Shown here piece after piece: positions 23,057 to 33,356 of a stretch of DNA of 64,000 bases (positions are counted from its first letter, which is position 1; each line of letters starts with the position of its first letter). The DNA is from Nematopogon swammerdamellus (taxonomy: Eukaryota > Arthropoda > Insecta > Lepidoptera > Adelidae), in assembly GCA_946902875.1 (NCBI GenBank), contig OX336344.1, forward strand, positions 20,977,791-21,041,790. The letters run 5' to 3'. The notes beneath the pieces are model-generated. The model was not told where the DNA came from and searched no databases. It saw nothing but the letters and a program-made list of their open reading frames with translations. The position numbers and the translations under genes were made by a program.

Positions 23057-23166
23057 TTGCTGCGTGTGTAATCTGCTATGCAAGCTGATCAGCGCGCTGT
23101 TCTCCCTCATACTGGTGGTGGCCGTCATTGTCCTCATCCTCTGGGCCGTCGGAGTCATTATATTCT
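23057..23166 (+). CDS. Candidate exon encoding one membrane segment, second copy
   Basis: Acceptor CTCTTTGCAG and donor TTCT|GTGAGT are conserved with 8088-8197. The open frame reads CCVCNLLCKLISALFSLILV and then VAVIVLILWAVGVIIF. Differences from the first copy keep hydrophobicity (M/L, I/V, F/V) and keep all Cys residues except none lost in CCVC..LLCK. The other two frames have stops in both copies. This pattern suggests purifying selection on a small membrane protein of unknown family. The linked 3' exon is probably 24662-24750. Confidence 0.45.
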
Positions 23167-24661
23167 GTGAGTATTTTATTCTCAAGAATTCTTAAAACTA
23201 GAGAAGATGTCAATTTATTTCGATGCTGTTTGAAGCAATTGAATCTAACAGAGTCAGAGTCTTCAGTAGCCCTTCAGAAGGCATTGGAATTCTCAACGCG
23301 AGCCAATAGTACATATTATACATACAGTTGAATTCAATAACTATCTAGAACAGCCACGAGCTGTGAACTAGCATGGTGATATAAATATTTTGTAATTCTT
23401 AATGGCCATAGATAATGGCAAGATAATGCAATGATTAGTCACCAATGATTCACTGTATACTTCAGGATTTGAGTCACTTTCCTTGAGCCCAGGTCCAAAT
23501 GTCCTAGAAATTGTATCCTATCTAATTACCTACACATCTACGACCATAATTAATGTGACTCTATCAAATTGAAGATGACTTTTGCATATATTCGTACATA
23601 CTGCAATACTGCATTATTCTTGCTTCCTTTACCTCTCAATGATATTTATGGTTTAACTTGTATTGACTATAATCAAAATGTATTACGCTTCATTGCTCGC
23701 TGGGCAACTTTCAATCTTAGGACAAGAGCAACCATCAAGAGTCCACTTTTCACACCCGACCGTCATAACCGGGAGGACCCACTGGTCATATAAATAAATG
23801 GGTCTTTAAGTTTTGTGGGTCAGATCTCAGGGCGAATTTTAACTTTACGGAGGCATGAATTCAGGCATAATATTTCAGAATGATGCCAGAATGACATACA
23901 TGTCCATTGAAACACAATCAGTGGTGATATCAGCATTAAATTCTATTGCACTTTGTGCTTCTTGATTTAACATTCGTGATTTCAATAGCTAAATTCAACT
24001 ATGAAATCACACACCACTGCTGATCACCATAAAAATTCAAGTTTAGCTTTATCAGTACAAACTATTTGTTCGTTTATACCTGTAGGTCGAACCTCGTTCT
24101 ACGTAACATGTATTTCCAATTAGATAAGTAATTGTATTTAATCTTTTTGATTATCACTAATTTACAAATTTTCGTTCTACTAATTATTACCATCATTTTT
24201 ACAGTGTCAAGCTTTTCGACTATCCACATGTTTCCTTCTTTAATGTTTCCTCATTGAGAGGCTGATTGTAAGAAATCATTCACACACACACTCACTTTTC
24301 GCTCTCATTACTTTGTTATTTTATATTCTATTCAATAGAAGTATCCATTCTGCAACGCATACAAGGAATACAATTTTAACAACGTAGACTCTTAGAAATT
24401 TAATGTATTTTTTTAAAGTACAAATAAATTAAATCTAACTAAAACATAATTTCATATGAAATTAAAATTAACTAAAACTACAAATTAAAATATAAAACAA
24501 AATGTAATGCAAAGAAAAATATAAAAAAAATATTATAATAATTAATTAATAAATATTTAAATACTTTTAAGGGAAACCGCCGAGGATGTGACACAAGTAC
24601 CTCGCCGACAGCAACTCAATGTAAAATATCTCGTCCAAAAACTGTTTATTTTGGTTTTCAG

Positions 24662-24750
24662 AGCACGACGTGGATCCACACATCCTGTTGCCATGGAGAC
24701 ACGGCTATCATCATCAGCTCCCGAAGTGGGTCTAGCAGTCATCACTTAGT
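24662..24750 (+). other. Candidate 3' exon, single-copy version of the 88-bp unit
   Basis: Acceptor GGTTTTCAG (ends 24661) precedes AGCACGACGTGGATCCACAC and the unit ends ATCACTTAG. If joined to 23166 directly, the first codon is T|AG, a stop. This would make the protein end at VGVIIF and leave this exon as 3'UTR. Confidence 0.35.
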
Positions 24751-24759
24751 AAAGATGGC

Positions 24760-25807
24760 TTCTGACAACTCTCGCCCACTGCGAAGTGGTTGTCGAAATT
24801 AAAACCTATTTGACAACTCCTCTAAAGAATGTCTTCTAAATGTTATTCGGCACATCGGTACACGACTGCAAATAATATTGAAAACTATGAGCTAAAAATG
24901 TATAAATTTTTGTGCCGGTAGCCGAAAATTACATCTCATAATTTAATTTATATTTTTATACTAGCCAATGATGACTACGGAAGGGCCTAAATTCTTCAGG
25001 GAATCAAAATGTTTAATTCTGTCCGATTAGATACTTACGTAAAATAATTAAACTGAGGAAAACATTGTTAGAAAAATTGACACATGGAAGCATTGAAAAA
25101 TTTAACTGAAAAATTTAGACCATCAGAGCATCTGGTAAGGGCTGCAATGATTTCTTTTTCAATTTTTCAATTTAAATTTCCAATGCTTGCATGTTTTTTA
25201 ATAACAAATTGAAATATGCATGGTAATAAAAGATCCCTATAACAATTTTGACCGTCAGTTAAAAAATCGTTTTAAATATTAATGGCATTACGAATTTTAA
25301 TTTAAGTAATGAATGGTATTAAAGCCGGTTTTTCCCAGTGGTCAGATTGATGGTTAGACTAGTCTGGCCAACGGGAATAGCTAGTAAAGACGAAGACTTT
25401 ATATTTTTTGAGAAAAATCTACAAGTACTTGTCAAGACAAGATTGCTATTTGAACTTTCTTCTATTGAATGAATGAAGTGCATTAATATTCAATTAGTTT
25501 CAAAATCTTATCTTAGTCTGATATGACATCTGTTTTATCCTTCTTTCTGTGTCTTAACAATTACGAGTTATTTATTGCCTTGCTTGAATTTGATTATTTT
25601 AAATTGAGAATCAAGGGCAAATATTTATTAGGAAATATTACGTATTTTCTCTATATTTTAAGGTATTTTTTTAAATAAAATGAATTAAACAGTTATTTTA
25701 AATTTCATTATGATACCCTAATCACCCAGATACATAATTACATGCATAAATATTAGATAAGAGTAAATTATAGCAACACCATTCAGTATTCAGATGATTG
25801 TCACCAA
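24760..25807. other. Right part of the second paralogous block, no gene
   Basis: Patches match 10140-11500 (see that entry). No exon, RNA gene or transposon end was supported. Confidence 0.4.
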
Positions 25808-25979
25808 ATATCAGTATTCAGATTATTAGTCACACATTTGACGATTGGGCGGGCACATAACATAATTTGATTGCGATGTAATCACATGTTTTGAAGCAGT
25901 TGACTCTGATAACATTGAAATGTAATGACATTTTTGGGCTACTGATCGAGTTAAAGTTATCCCTTATTTATTATATAAT

Positions 25980-26036
25980 ATGCGTACACGTTGATTAAAC
26001 CTGTTTATTATACAGTGTGAATCAACGTATACGCAT
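25980..26036. promoter_or_regulatory. Inverted repeat upstream of GR-A, conserved in GR-B
   Basis: ATGCGTACACGTTGATT (25980-25996) faces AATCAACGTATACGCAT (26020-26036), with one mismatch across 17 bp. The loop holds TTATACAGTGTG. GR-B has the same arrangement at 33261-33315 with two mismatches. It ends 41-42 bp before both start codons, so it overlaps the likely promoter/5'UTR. Confidence 0.5.
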
Positions 26037-27035
26037 GGTGAACCTCACAAGCCTTCTAAAAGTTTAAGAATTCGATAATGGAAAATGCGTTTTCTATAAC
26101 AATAGATAACATAATCTCAAAGACGACACTGGCGGCAAAACATGTTCTATGCAAGCGGACCATTGGTATTTTTGATGACATGCATCGGCTTGCCGACGTA
26201 CCGACACCTCGGATCCAAAGTCACAACACTCAGTGTGTTCAACAGGATCTATGGTCTCATATTGTGCTCTATTCTATGTGTGCCTATATTCTACTCCCAT
26301 CCATCTTCATTTGATCTGGTGTGGAATGAATATCCCATTCACTTTCTCACTGTCACCCATCTCAATTTTCGCTTCTTTCAAGTAACCTATGCCATAGTTA
26401 TAGCTAACTTCTTTAATACGAGCTTGTATATTGAATTGTTCAAATGCCTCAACACCGTCGACATTCATCTGGATATTGGTACTAAGTCTGTCTACTGGAA
26501 TATTCGTCGATTCAGCTGGTACCACGCTGGCTTCGTTTTGGGTTTGACGGCGACCACTTATGGCATTACTGTCTACACCTATACTACGCCAGTTACTATT
26601 GGAAGCCACATCTTGCAGCTACAGCTACTAATCTCCAATGGGGAAGCGTCGGTCATGATCTATCTGATTCAGAATCTGATGCTTAGACACAGGCTCCTGA
26701 ACAAAATACTCGAAGAGAAGATAATAAGTGAGGAACTACGGAAGTATGATCTGTCAAGAGGGAGAGATCGTTCTATTGAAATGTATTTAGCGGTAAAGAG
26801 GTTTATTTAATGTTTACATTTCTCAACATATATAATATTGGATATCGAAAGTTAATTTCGTTATAAAGAGTAATTTTGCTTGAACTTTAGTCATTGCTAC
26901 AAGTTAATCTTTGCTCTTGTAATTGCTGCATTGGAACATGTGGCGATGATGCCCGCAAAACCAAAATGAGCCTGATATCTATGTTTTACAGATAATAATG
27001 AACTTAAGGCCGTGACAAACGCCAACGACCTTGAG

Positions 27036-27836
27036 CATTCGGGAATTCTACATAATGTACCATGCGACTGCTAATTTCGCTTCGCACGTTCAAGTCACAT
27101 TTAGCGTAGTTTGTCGCTATCAGCCTAAAGAGTTGATGGTTCGGGGTTCGAATCCCACTTTCGTATGTTTTTTTTTTTGCTTTTTTATTATTTTAATTAT
27201 TAAAATGATTGTGGCTTATGTAACTGATGCGTGATTCTAATTTTTTATTTTTTATTATTTTACCTAAATAACATTTTATTATAATTTCTTCCAAATTATT
27301 TTAGTTCATGTACTTACCACTTTTTATAAACCTCTAAATAGACTATCGATGAAAACTAAAATAAAAATAGGTAGGTAGGTAATAGGTAGATAGGCATTTA
27401 GGTATGTATGGCAAATATCATAGCAACATAGGTACCGGCATTCGGGAATTCTACATAATGTACCATGCGACTGCTAATTTCGCTTCGCACGTTCAAGTCA
27501 CATTTAGCGTAGTTTGTCGCTATCAGCCCAAAGAGTTGATGGTTCGGGGTTCGAATCCCACTTTCGTATGTTTTTTTTTTACTTTTTTATTATTTTAATT
27601 ATTAAAATGATTGTGGCTTATGTAACTGATGCGTGATTCAAATTTTTTATTTTTTATTATTTTACCTAAATAACATTTTATTGTAATTTCTTCCAAATTA
27701 TTTTAGTTCATGTACTTACCACTTTTTATAAACCTCTAAATAGACTATCGATGAAAACTAAAATAAAAATAGGTAGGTAGGTAATAGGTAGATAGGCATT
27801 TAGGTATGTATGGCAAATATCATAGCAACATAGGTA
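27036..27836 (+). repeat. 402-bp direct tandem duplication with Pol III-like boxes
   Basis: GCATTCGGGAATTCTACATA starts at 27036 and 27438, and the two copies differ at only a few bases. Each copy carries an A-box-like TAGCGTAGTTTG (27102 and about 27504), a perfect B-box-type GGTTCGAATCCC (about 27145 and 27547) and then a T-run of 9-12, the layout of a tRNA-derived Pol III unit. Each copy ends with AGGTAGGTAGGTAATAGGTA before the GGTACCGG junction. Confidence 0.75.
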
Positions 27837-28003
27837 CCGGCCGGCGCGCGCGGCGCGCGCGGCGGCAGCATGGCACGGTGCGGTGGGGTGCGGTGCGGTG
27901 CGGTAACTCAGTAGCAGCGTGCGGTGCGGAGGCGGCACGGCGGCGGCGGCGGCGGAGGCGGCGGCGGCGGCGGCGCGGTGGAGGCGCGGGAGGCGCAGAC
28001 AGC
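27837..28003 (+). repeat. GC-rich CGG/GGC simple-repeat block
   Basis: About 165 bp made of GGCGCGCGCGGC, GTGCGGTGCGGTGCGG and (GGC)n runs, in sharp contrast to the AT-rich surroundings. All frames stay open on both strands, giving spurious Arg/Ala-rich ORFs. It lies inside the TTAA element. Confidence 0.85.
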
Positions 28004-28149
28004 GTTATACCACAGTACCTATTAGTTATTCTGTGGTTATACCAACGAAAGCCATGCTTATAACGCCCCGTCAAGTTACGTACCGGAGCGTATACTAATA
28101 GATACCACAGAAGAGAGATATTACTGATACGGTCGTACTGTATACTGGT

Positions 28150-28527
28150 ACGGAAAATGACACGGTGGCAACATCACCTACAATACAACATCCGAGATGT
28201 CAGCAACAACTGGTGAAGTAGGTGCTATGTCAGTGCTTTTCTTCGGTCGTACCGGCTTCACTGAACTGGACGGAAAAAAAGAAGGGAGTCATATCCCGAA
28301 ATAGTTTGTATTTTCCGTCCAGTTTAGTGTAGCCGGCACGACCAAAGGGAAGCACTGACATGGCACCTAAGTTCACCCGGTGTTATGGGCTGACATCACG
28401 GATGTTATAGGTGATATAGCAAACTGTGTCAGTTTACATAAAAAAATCCCTCAGTCGCCTTTTACGACATGCACGGGGAGAGATGCAGTGGGGCTATTAT
28501 TTTAAATTACCATCCCACACTGTACAA
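28150..28527. mobile_element. S2 SINE (minus) with a SINE body inserted in opposite orientation
   Basis: Minus-oriented body alpha (28150-28282) reaches GGGAGTCATATCCC, is broken by a plus-oriented body-alpha tail (about 28303-28448, ending ACATAAAAAAA), and resumes with TCCCTCAGTCGCCTTTTACG into the GTGTGGG head (about 28448-28527). ATCCC/ATCCCT bracket the inner copy and look like a short target duplication. Confidence 0.65.
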
Positions 28528-29632
28528 ATATACCTAACCTACCTATCTTTTTTCCATTCGATCCAAACACAGAAGACAGAAATGACGACCGACACGCGGG
28601 CGCAGCAGAGCAGGAGCGAGCAAGCGAGCCCGGAACTAAAATTGTATCTAGTATTGAAGTGCCTGCTAAATTGACGAAGGCAAAAATTTTACCCTTCCGA
28701 CTGAAGAATTACGTCAATAATTTCATGTAGGCGTTTTTTGTTTTTTATTTTTATCTCCTTTCGTGGATAAAATAATAAAACAAATTGAATAGAGTTTTCT
28801 CAGAGCTTTGTGACCTTTGAATCGGTGGTATTGTAAAATTGTAATAATACACACATACTCAGATTTTCAAAAATTCATGCTTTTTTTATATATTTTTAAT
28901 TTTATGTTTATTACTTACTTTTACTCATTATTAAAAAAACCAGCAATGCACTTTGTTGGTAAGGAACCAAAATATAGGTTGGTATTTTTTTAATTTTCTG
29001 AATGTGTGTCAATTGGTCAGTTTTGGACCTTCTTTGTCGCACTTTTTGCATGTTTTGCGTATTTGGCGTTTGTCACCGCCTTAAAGCGATTATTCAAGAA
29101 ACATCCAAAAAGACGATACTGCCTTTTAGAGTTGATGAAGATATATAATAAAACATCCGAGGCTTTTCAAATCTTCAATTCCATCTACGGAACACAGGTG
29201 GAGAATTATTCTCACACATATTCCAGTAAAAGAGTTGACTAGAGTCTCATAAAATATCAAATACATTTCTAGCTATAGGTGAATAGCCCCAATATGACGT
29301 ACTTCCTGTACGGTATTTATTTAAGCTAGTATAGATTATAATTTTTTCACCAGAATATTAGTACAAATTAGTGGTCAAATCAGTTCTATCTAATTTGGAA
29401 ACGTTGAGAAGTTTGAATGTTCCGTAGATGCTGATAATGACGGGAACCTTCTTGCTGTTTACTCTGTTGGTGATATGTAGGGCTTTTTCTCCAGCACTGA
29501 TTGTAAGTACAAATTATGTGTATTTCAAAGAACTACATAAGTAAGCCCAGTTTAAAATCTTATTACCTTTTACCCAGCGTACCGTGTAACATAAATGGAT
29601 ATAGTTATTTATATTATATAAGATATAAAAAC

Positions 29633-29800
29633 AGACGTATAGTTGGGTCATTGAGCGTGTTTTATCGGTACTACTATGGCCGCCACATTAGCCCACCTCC
29701 AGGCCGAACTGACACCTGCTCGGGGGTGAAATTGGCTGCGCCTGAGGCTTCGACCTCGGGCACAGCCACCCATTTCGGAAGCAATAAACAAAACATGAAA
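29633..29800 (+). mobile_element. LINE fragment in GR-A intron 3
   Basis: It reads RRIVGSLSVFYRYYYGR before breaking into unrelated GC-richer sequence. GR-B lacks it, so it arrived after the GR duplication. Confidence 0.55.
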
Positions 29801-30379
29801 AAAACAACATGTCAGCTTCCGACGACATCCATAGAATTACAAGAGGTAATTGACTTACCCTGTGACCTGTGCCTATAAAAAATTAAATACTATCTATCTG
29901 TGCCAAGTACCAAGAACAGCGCCCAGCCAAATCCAAATCAATCAGGCAGGACGCAGCTGCAGAAGGTGGGGAAGGATAGGTAAGTCGAACTCCATAAACC
30001 CCTTGGAAGATTACTAAATAGTTCACTAGCCTTATGAAGCCTCAAAATGGTATTAAATATCATGATATATTTCTTGAATACCCACCCTGGATTGAACTCG
30101 AATTTATTGAATTGCAGGGTCATTACAGCTGAGCAACAGATGTGATGTTGTACATTTCCTTGAACTTCCGTTTCCTACTGCTAGCGGCACACTGCGAGAT
30201 GGTTCGTCGGGAGCAGGCCCGCACAGAATACTTTTTGAACACTCTGATGTTACATGATGAGAAAGGTAAGAATTTGTAGATGATTTTGCAAAAGTATAAG
30301 TTCCCAGCACATTGTCAAGCTGTAAACGAGCACTACTTTCTTTCTCATGAGGTTAGTTGTACACTTCAGTTATAATCAC

Positions 30380-30610
30380 GAGTTGCTGGTCAGTCAGTCA
30401 GCGTGTAAGCCTCCACTGCTGGGCATACGCCTCTCCAATTTTCCTCCAGTCCTCCCGGCCTTCAGCGCTACGGAACCACTGCTTTCAGCCGACGTACTTG
30501 ATGTCGTCGTCCCACCTGGCGGGTGGTCTTCCCACGCTCCGTTTTCCTGTCCACGGCCGCCAGTGCAGGACACGGTTACTCCAACGCTCATCGTCTCTTC
30601 GTCTAGAGTT
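30380..30610 (-). mobile_element. RTE-type LINE 3' end with (GACT)n tail
   Basis: On the minus strand it matches the end of the RTE fragment at 41590-42090: GGCGGCCGTG, GGTGGGACGACGACATCAAGT-like, GCCGGGAGGACTGGAGGAAA, then AGCAGTGGAGGCTTACACGC and CTGACTGACTGAC. Lepidopteran RTE-clade LINEs end in such short repeats instead of poly(A). It is in GR-A intron 4, close after exon 4. Confidence 0.7.
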
Positions 30611-30959
30611 GCTGGTAGATAAATTCATACCCTGTAATGAGATTCATAAAGATTCGCGTGAATTTATTTAGCGTGAATTTCTTTTCTTTCTCGTTCTCTC
30701 TCGCTTCCTTGCTGTCACGTTTCTGTTTCGCGTGAGTTCACCTATCGCCAGGGACTCCTTGCGCTAGGAAAATAACCCTGGTCGTATAGAACATATATAA
30801 CGAGGAAAAATTGTTACAAACAATCGATCCTACTTTCAATGAAGGATTTCACTGATATAATGGCAGAGCGTGAGTGTAAGATTCAAGGAGTGTAAGGAGA
30901 TGTAAGCTGGTGGAAGATCAAAGTATTTAGTTAATAAAGCTATTTATGTAGTGTTGATT

Positions 30960-31240
30960 TTTTTTTATAGAAAGCGCGGCATGTGGCATCGAGCCACCCA
31001 TAAGGTGTCTATCGACGCCCATGGACATTCGATCGCACGCGGGAATTGCGAATGCCATGCCGGGCTGACAGGTGCCTATTCACGCCTCTCTTGAAGGACC
31101 CGAGACATTACTTGGGGGGAATATGTGGACAGGGAGAGCGTTCCAGAGTTTACCAGTTCTGTGAAGGAAAGATCTGCAGAACCGATTGGTACGCATCCGC
31201 GGTAAGTCCAGCGTATAGGGATGCAATCCCAGCCAAGTGA
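30960..31240 (-). mobile_element. LINE 3' coding fragment, second family
   Basis: The block GCCACCCATAAGGTGTCTA, CATGCCGGGCTGACAGGTGC, GAGAGCGTTCCAGAGTTTAC and GCAGAACCGATTGGTACGCA recurs at 38465-38770 (GR-B intron 4) and 47990-48180. It is present in both GR paralogues, so it predates the duplication. Confidence 0.55.
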
Positions 31241-31839
31241 TCCGACAGTTAATTGGCTTATCAAGTGATGTTCTTAAATACTTTTAAAATAAAGTTTTAC
31301 ATTAAAATCCCAATTCATTTTGCACAGATTCTATATACACGTCTCAGCTGGCGACATTCTTGAAGCTGACGGCGACTCATCGCCGCTACCACCAAGTTTC
31401 AGCTCGTCAAATCTTCAACATAGATTTCTCGCTACTGGCCAGTCTTGCTGTCAATACTTTTTCATACGCCGCTCTCTTTATACAGAACTACTATATCCAA
31501 AGCGTTTAGAACTTTCTTTTCACGATTGTTTAGGTGTGTCTTAGCAGAATATTAAAAGCACTATGATGTAATCGAGTCATGTAATCGAATCTATCTTATT
31601 GTGAAGCACCAAAGTATTTCTAAGTGAACACTTTAAAGGTGACATTCTGTAGGTAAATTAATTTAGATGGAGTCATGTTGGAAGATATTTTATCATTTTC
31701 TTGTGTCACTGATATATTAGATCTAAAATGCACTGGTACCTTGGTAATTATGTTTACTTGCTATGTTCTATTAACGTTGTGTTAATAAAGAATCTAATTT
31801 TAAAATATTTATTCCAACCATCTCTTCAAGTCTCTATTA

Positions 31840-32765
31840 GTTCCTCACCTCTTAGATTTTTCTAGATTAATATTCATGCACAAAACAAAGAAATCCCGTC
31901 GCGGTTCGCTGGGATAAGACGGCTGTTCTGTGAAACCAAGTGTTTTGTGAATCGTAAGACCGATGGAAAGTTTATTAACTCAAATCAAACGATGGTGCCT
32001 GGTCACATCTCCGCTTCCTCGCGTTCAAGCGTTCCGCAGCAAATGACAATTAATTAAAATATGAGTGCGTAAAAACATCTTAAGGTCGGTTGTAACAGCT
32101 ATGTAAAAAAAATAGTTCCTGTTTTCCGTCCAGTTCAGTGTAGCCGGCACGACCGAAGGGAAGCACTGACATGGCACCTAGTTCGCCAAGGTGTTATGTA
32201 CGGATGTAGTAGGTGATGTAGCCAACCTTAGTTTCCATAAATAAAATGTTGCAACCGCACTGAAAGAAGGCCGGTCGAAATTTCAACAGCCTAGTTCAAT
32301 GTAGCCCGCACAACCAATGGAACCGCTTACATGGCACCTAGTTCACGTCAGTGACGGTCTGATGTCACTTGTGTATCATGTAAGATTCCATAACATAATA
32401 TAGATTTGCATATTGTTTATGAACACCAACAATTTAATGTGTGAACGATACTTTCTAGAGGAAACAATCATTACCATGGATCATTGGGTTGTACCACTGT
32501 CCACTATTAGACACTGGGATTTATATATTTTTTCCAATTAGTCGAAAGATAATGACCCTCTTTTGTCATAAAGTCACGCACGCACGATTTAAATTGGTAG
32601 TAGATAGGGGTAAATTTTTTATGATATTACTCTGGTTTATGTTCAGATTACATCAAACATTGACGGTATTATTAAAATTAGATTAACTTCTTATCACATT
32701 CTCGGCGGTTCTAACAATTTGGGAATTGTGGAATATACTGTCGTATAATTATGATTTTTCAGTTT
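31840..32765. repeat. Relic of the GR-B/GR-C intergenic block between GR-A and GR-B
   Basis: From about 31850 to 32081 the sequence follows 39820-40040 (downstream of GR-B). It then jumps to sequence matching 42960-43490 (AGGTCGGTTGTAACAGCTAT to CACGCACGATTTAAATTGGT). It then jumps to 44930-45045 (ATCACATTCTCGGCGGTTCT). The stretches holding GR-C exons are missing here. SINE body alpha tails lie at 32085-32240 and about 32250-32395. Confidence 0.7.
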
Positions 32766-32789
32766 TTAAGTTATTTTGCTCTATTTTTA

Positions 32790-33095
32790 GGGTTCCGTAC
32801 CTCAAAGGCGGAAAAAACGGAACCCTTACAGGATCATTTTGTTGTCCGTCTGTCTGTCTGTCTGTCTGGCTGGGTGTCTGTCTGTCTGTCAAGACCTTTT
32901 TTTCTCAGGAACGGGTAGTGGTATCAAGTTGAAATTAATATCAAATACTAAGGTCTACGTTTCCTCAGAGGTGTAAAAAATTTAAGATTCTTAGTCAACG
33001 CCAACTAGATACGGCCATTTAAGTCACATATTTTGCTACCGGCAAATCAAATCAAAACCTATAGAGTGCTTCCCGTAAACCTAAAATTATATATT
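32790..33095. repeat. Interspersed repeat R2, one-unit copy
   Basis: It begins TAGGGTTCCGTACCTCAAAG, contains a (GTCT)n run and one CAAGACC..TTTCTCAGGAACGGG unit, and stops at GAGTGCTTCCCGTAAACCTA. Compare 6096-7200, which has three units. Confidence 0.65.
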
Positions 33096-33260
33096 ATAAT
33101 ATATAATAAGTATTCAGATTATTAGTCACATATTTGACTATTGGGCGGGCACATAACATAATTTGATTGCGATGTAATCACATGTTTTGAAGTAGTTGAC
33201 TCTAATAACATTGAAATGTAATGAAATTTTTGGGCTAATGATCGTCTTAAATTGTATAAT

Positions 33261-33315
33261 ATGCGTACACTTTGATTAAAACTGTATTATACAGTGTGAA
33301 TCAACGTGTTCGCAT
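33261..33315. promoter_or_regulatory. Inverted repeat upstream of GR-B
   Basis: ATGCGTACACTTTGATT faces AATCAACGTGTTCGCAT around TTATACAGTGTG. It is the counterpart of 25980-26036. The loop sequence is better conserved between the genes than much of the intron DNA. Confidence 0.5.
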
Positions 33316-33356
33316 AGTGAACATCACAAGTCTTCTAAAAGTTTAAGAATTCGATA

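Larger units (their letters stand above)
27008..29080. mobile_element. TTAA-target DNA transposon inserted in GR-A exon 2
   Basis: The left end GGCCGTGACAAACGCCAA and the right end TTGGCGTTTGTCACCGCC are inverted with one mismatch in 18 bp. TTAA flanks both sides (27004-27007 and 29081-29084). GR-B has a single AACTTAAAGCG at this position, proving the empty site. TTAA duplication is the piggyBac hallmark, although these termini do not start CCY as classic piggyBac ends do. Inside are a 402-bp direct duplication, a GC-rich CGG block and nested SINE pieces. No transposase ORF was recognised, so it is a non-autonomous or composite element of 2,073 bp. Confidence 0.9.
26078..31509 (+). pseudogene. 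Gustatory receptor GR-A, pseudogene (paralogue of GR-B)
   Basis: All five exons of GR-B are present: 26078-26792, 26992-27007 plus 29085-29197, 29428-29502, 30118-30265 and 31328-31509. Splice sites are intact. Three lesions disable it. Exon 1 is 5 nt shorter than GR-B near codon 13, shifting the frame (a downstream ATG at 26142 could rescue an N-truncated start). Exon 2 is split by a TTAA transposon (27008-29080). Exon 4 has TGA at 30130-30132 where GR-B has TGG. Surviving peptide blocks such as MFYASGPLVFLMTCIGLPTY, MLIMTGTFLLFTLLVICRAF and the C-terminal TFSYAALFIQNYY are close to GR-B. Exon 5 remains open to its TAG at 31507-31509. Poly(A) signal AATAAA at 31784-31789. Inference: non-functional, recently lost. 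Confidence 0.92.

Noticed and set aside
26307..26609. Minus-strand 100-aa ORF, repeated at 33558-33893
   Set aside because: Antisense shadow of GR exon 1; conservation follows from the receptor coding strand.
27806..28074. Arg/Ala-rich ORFs on both strands
   Set aside because: Produced by the CGG/GGC simple-repeat block inside the TTAA transposon.
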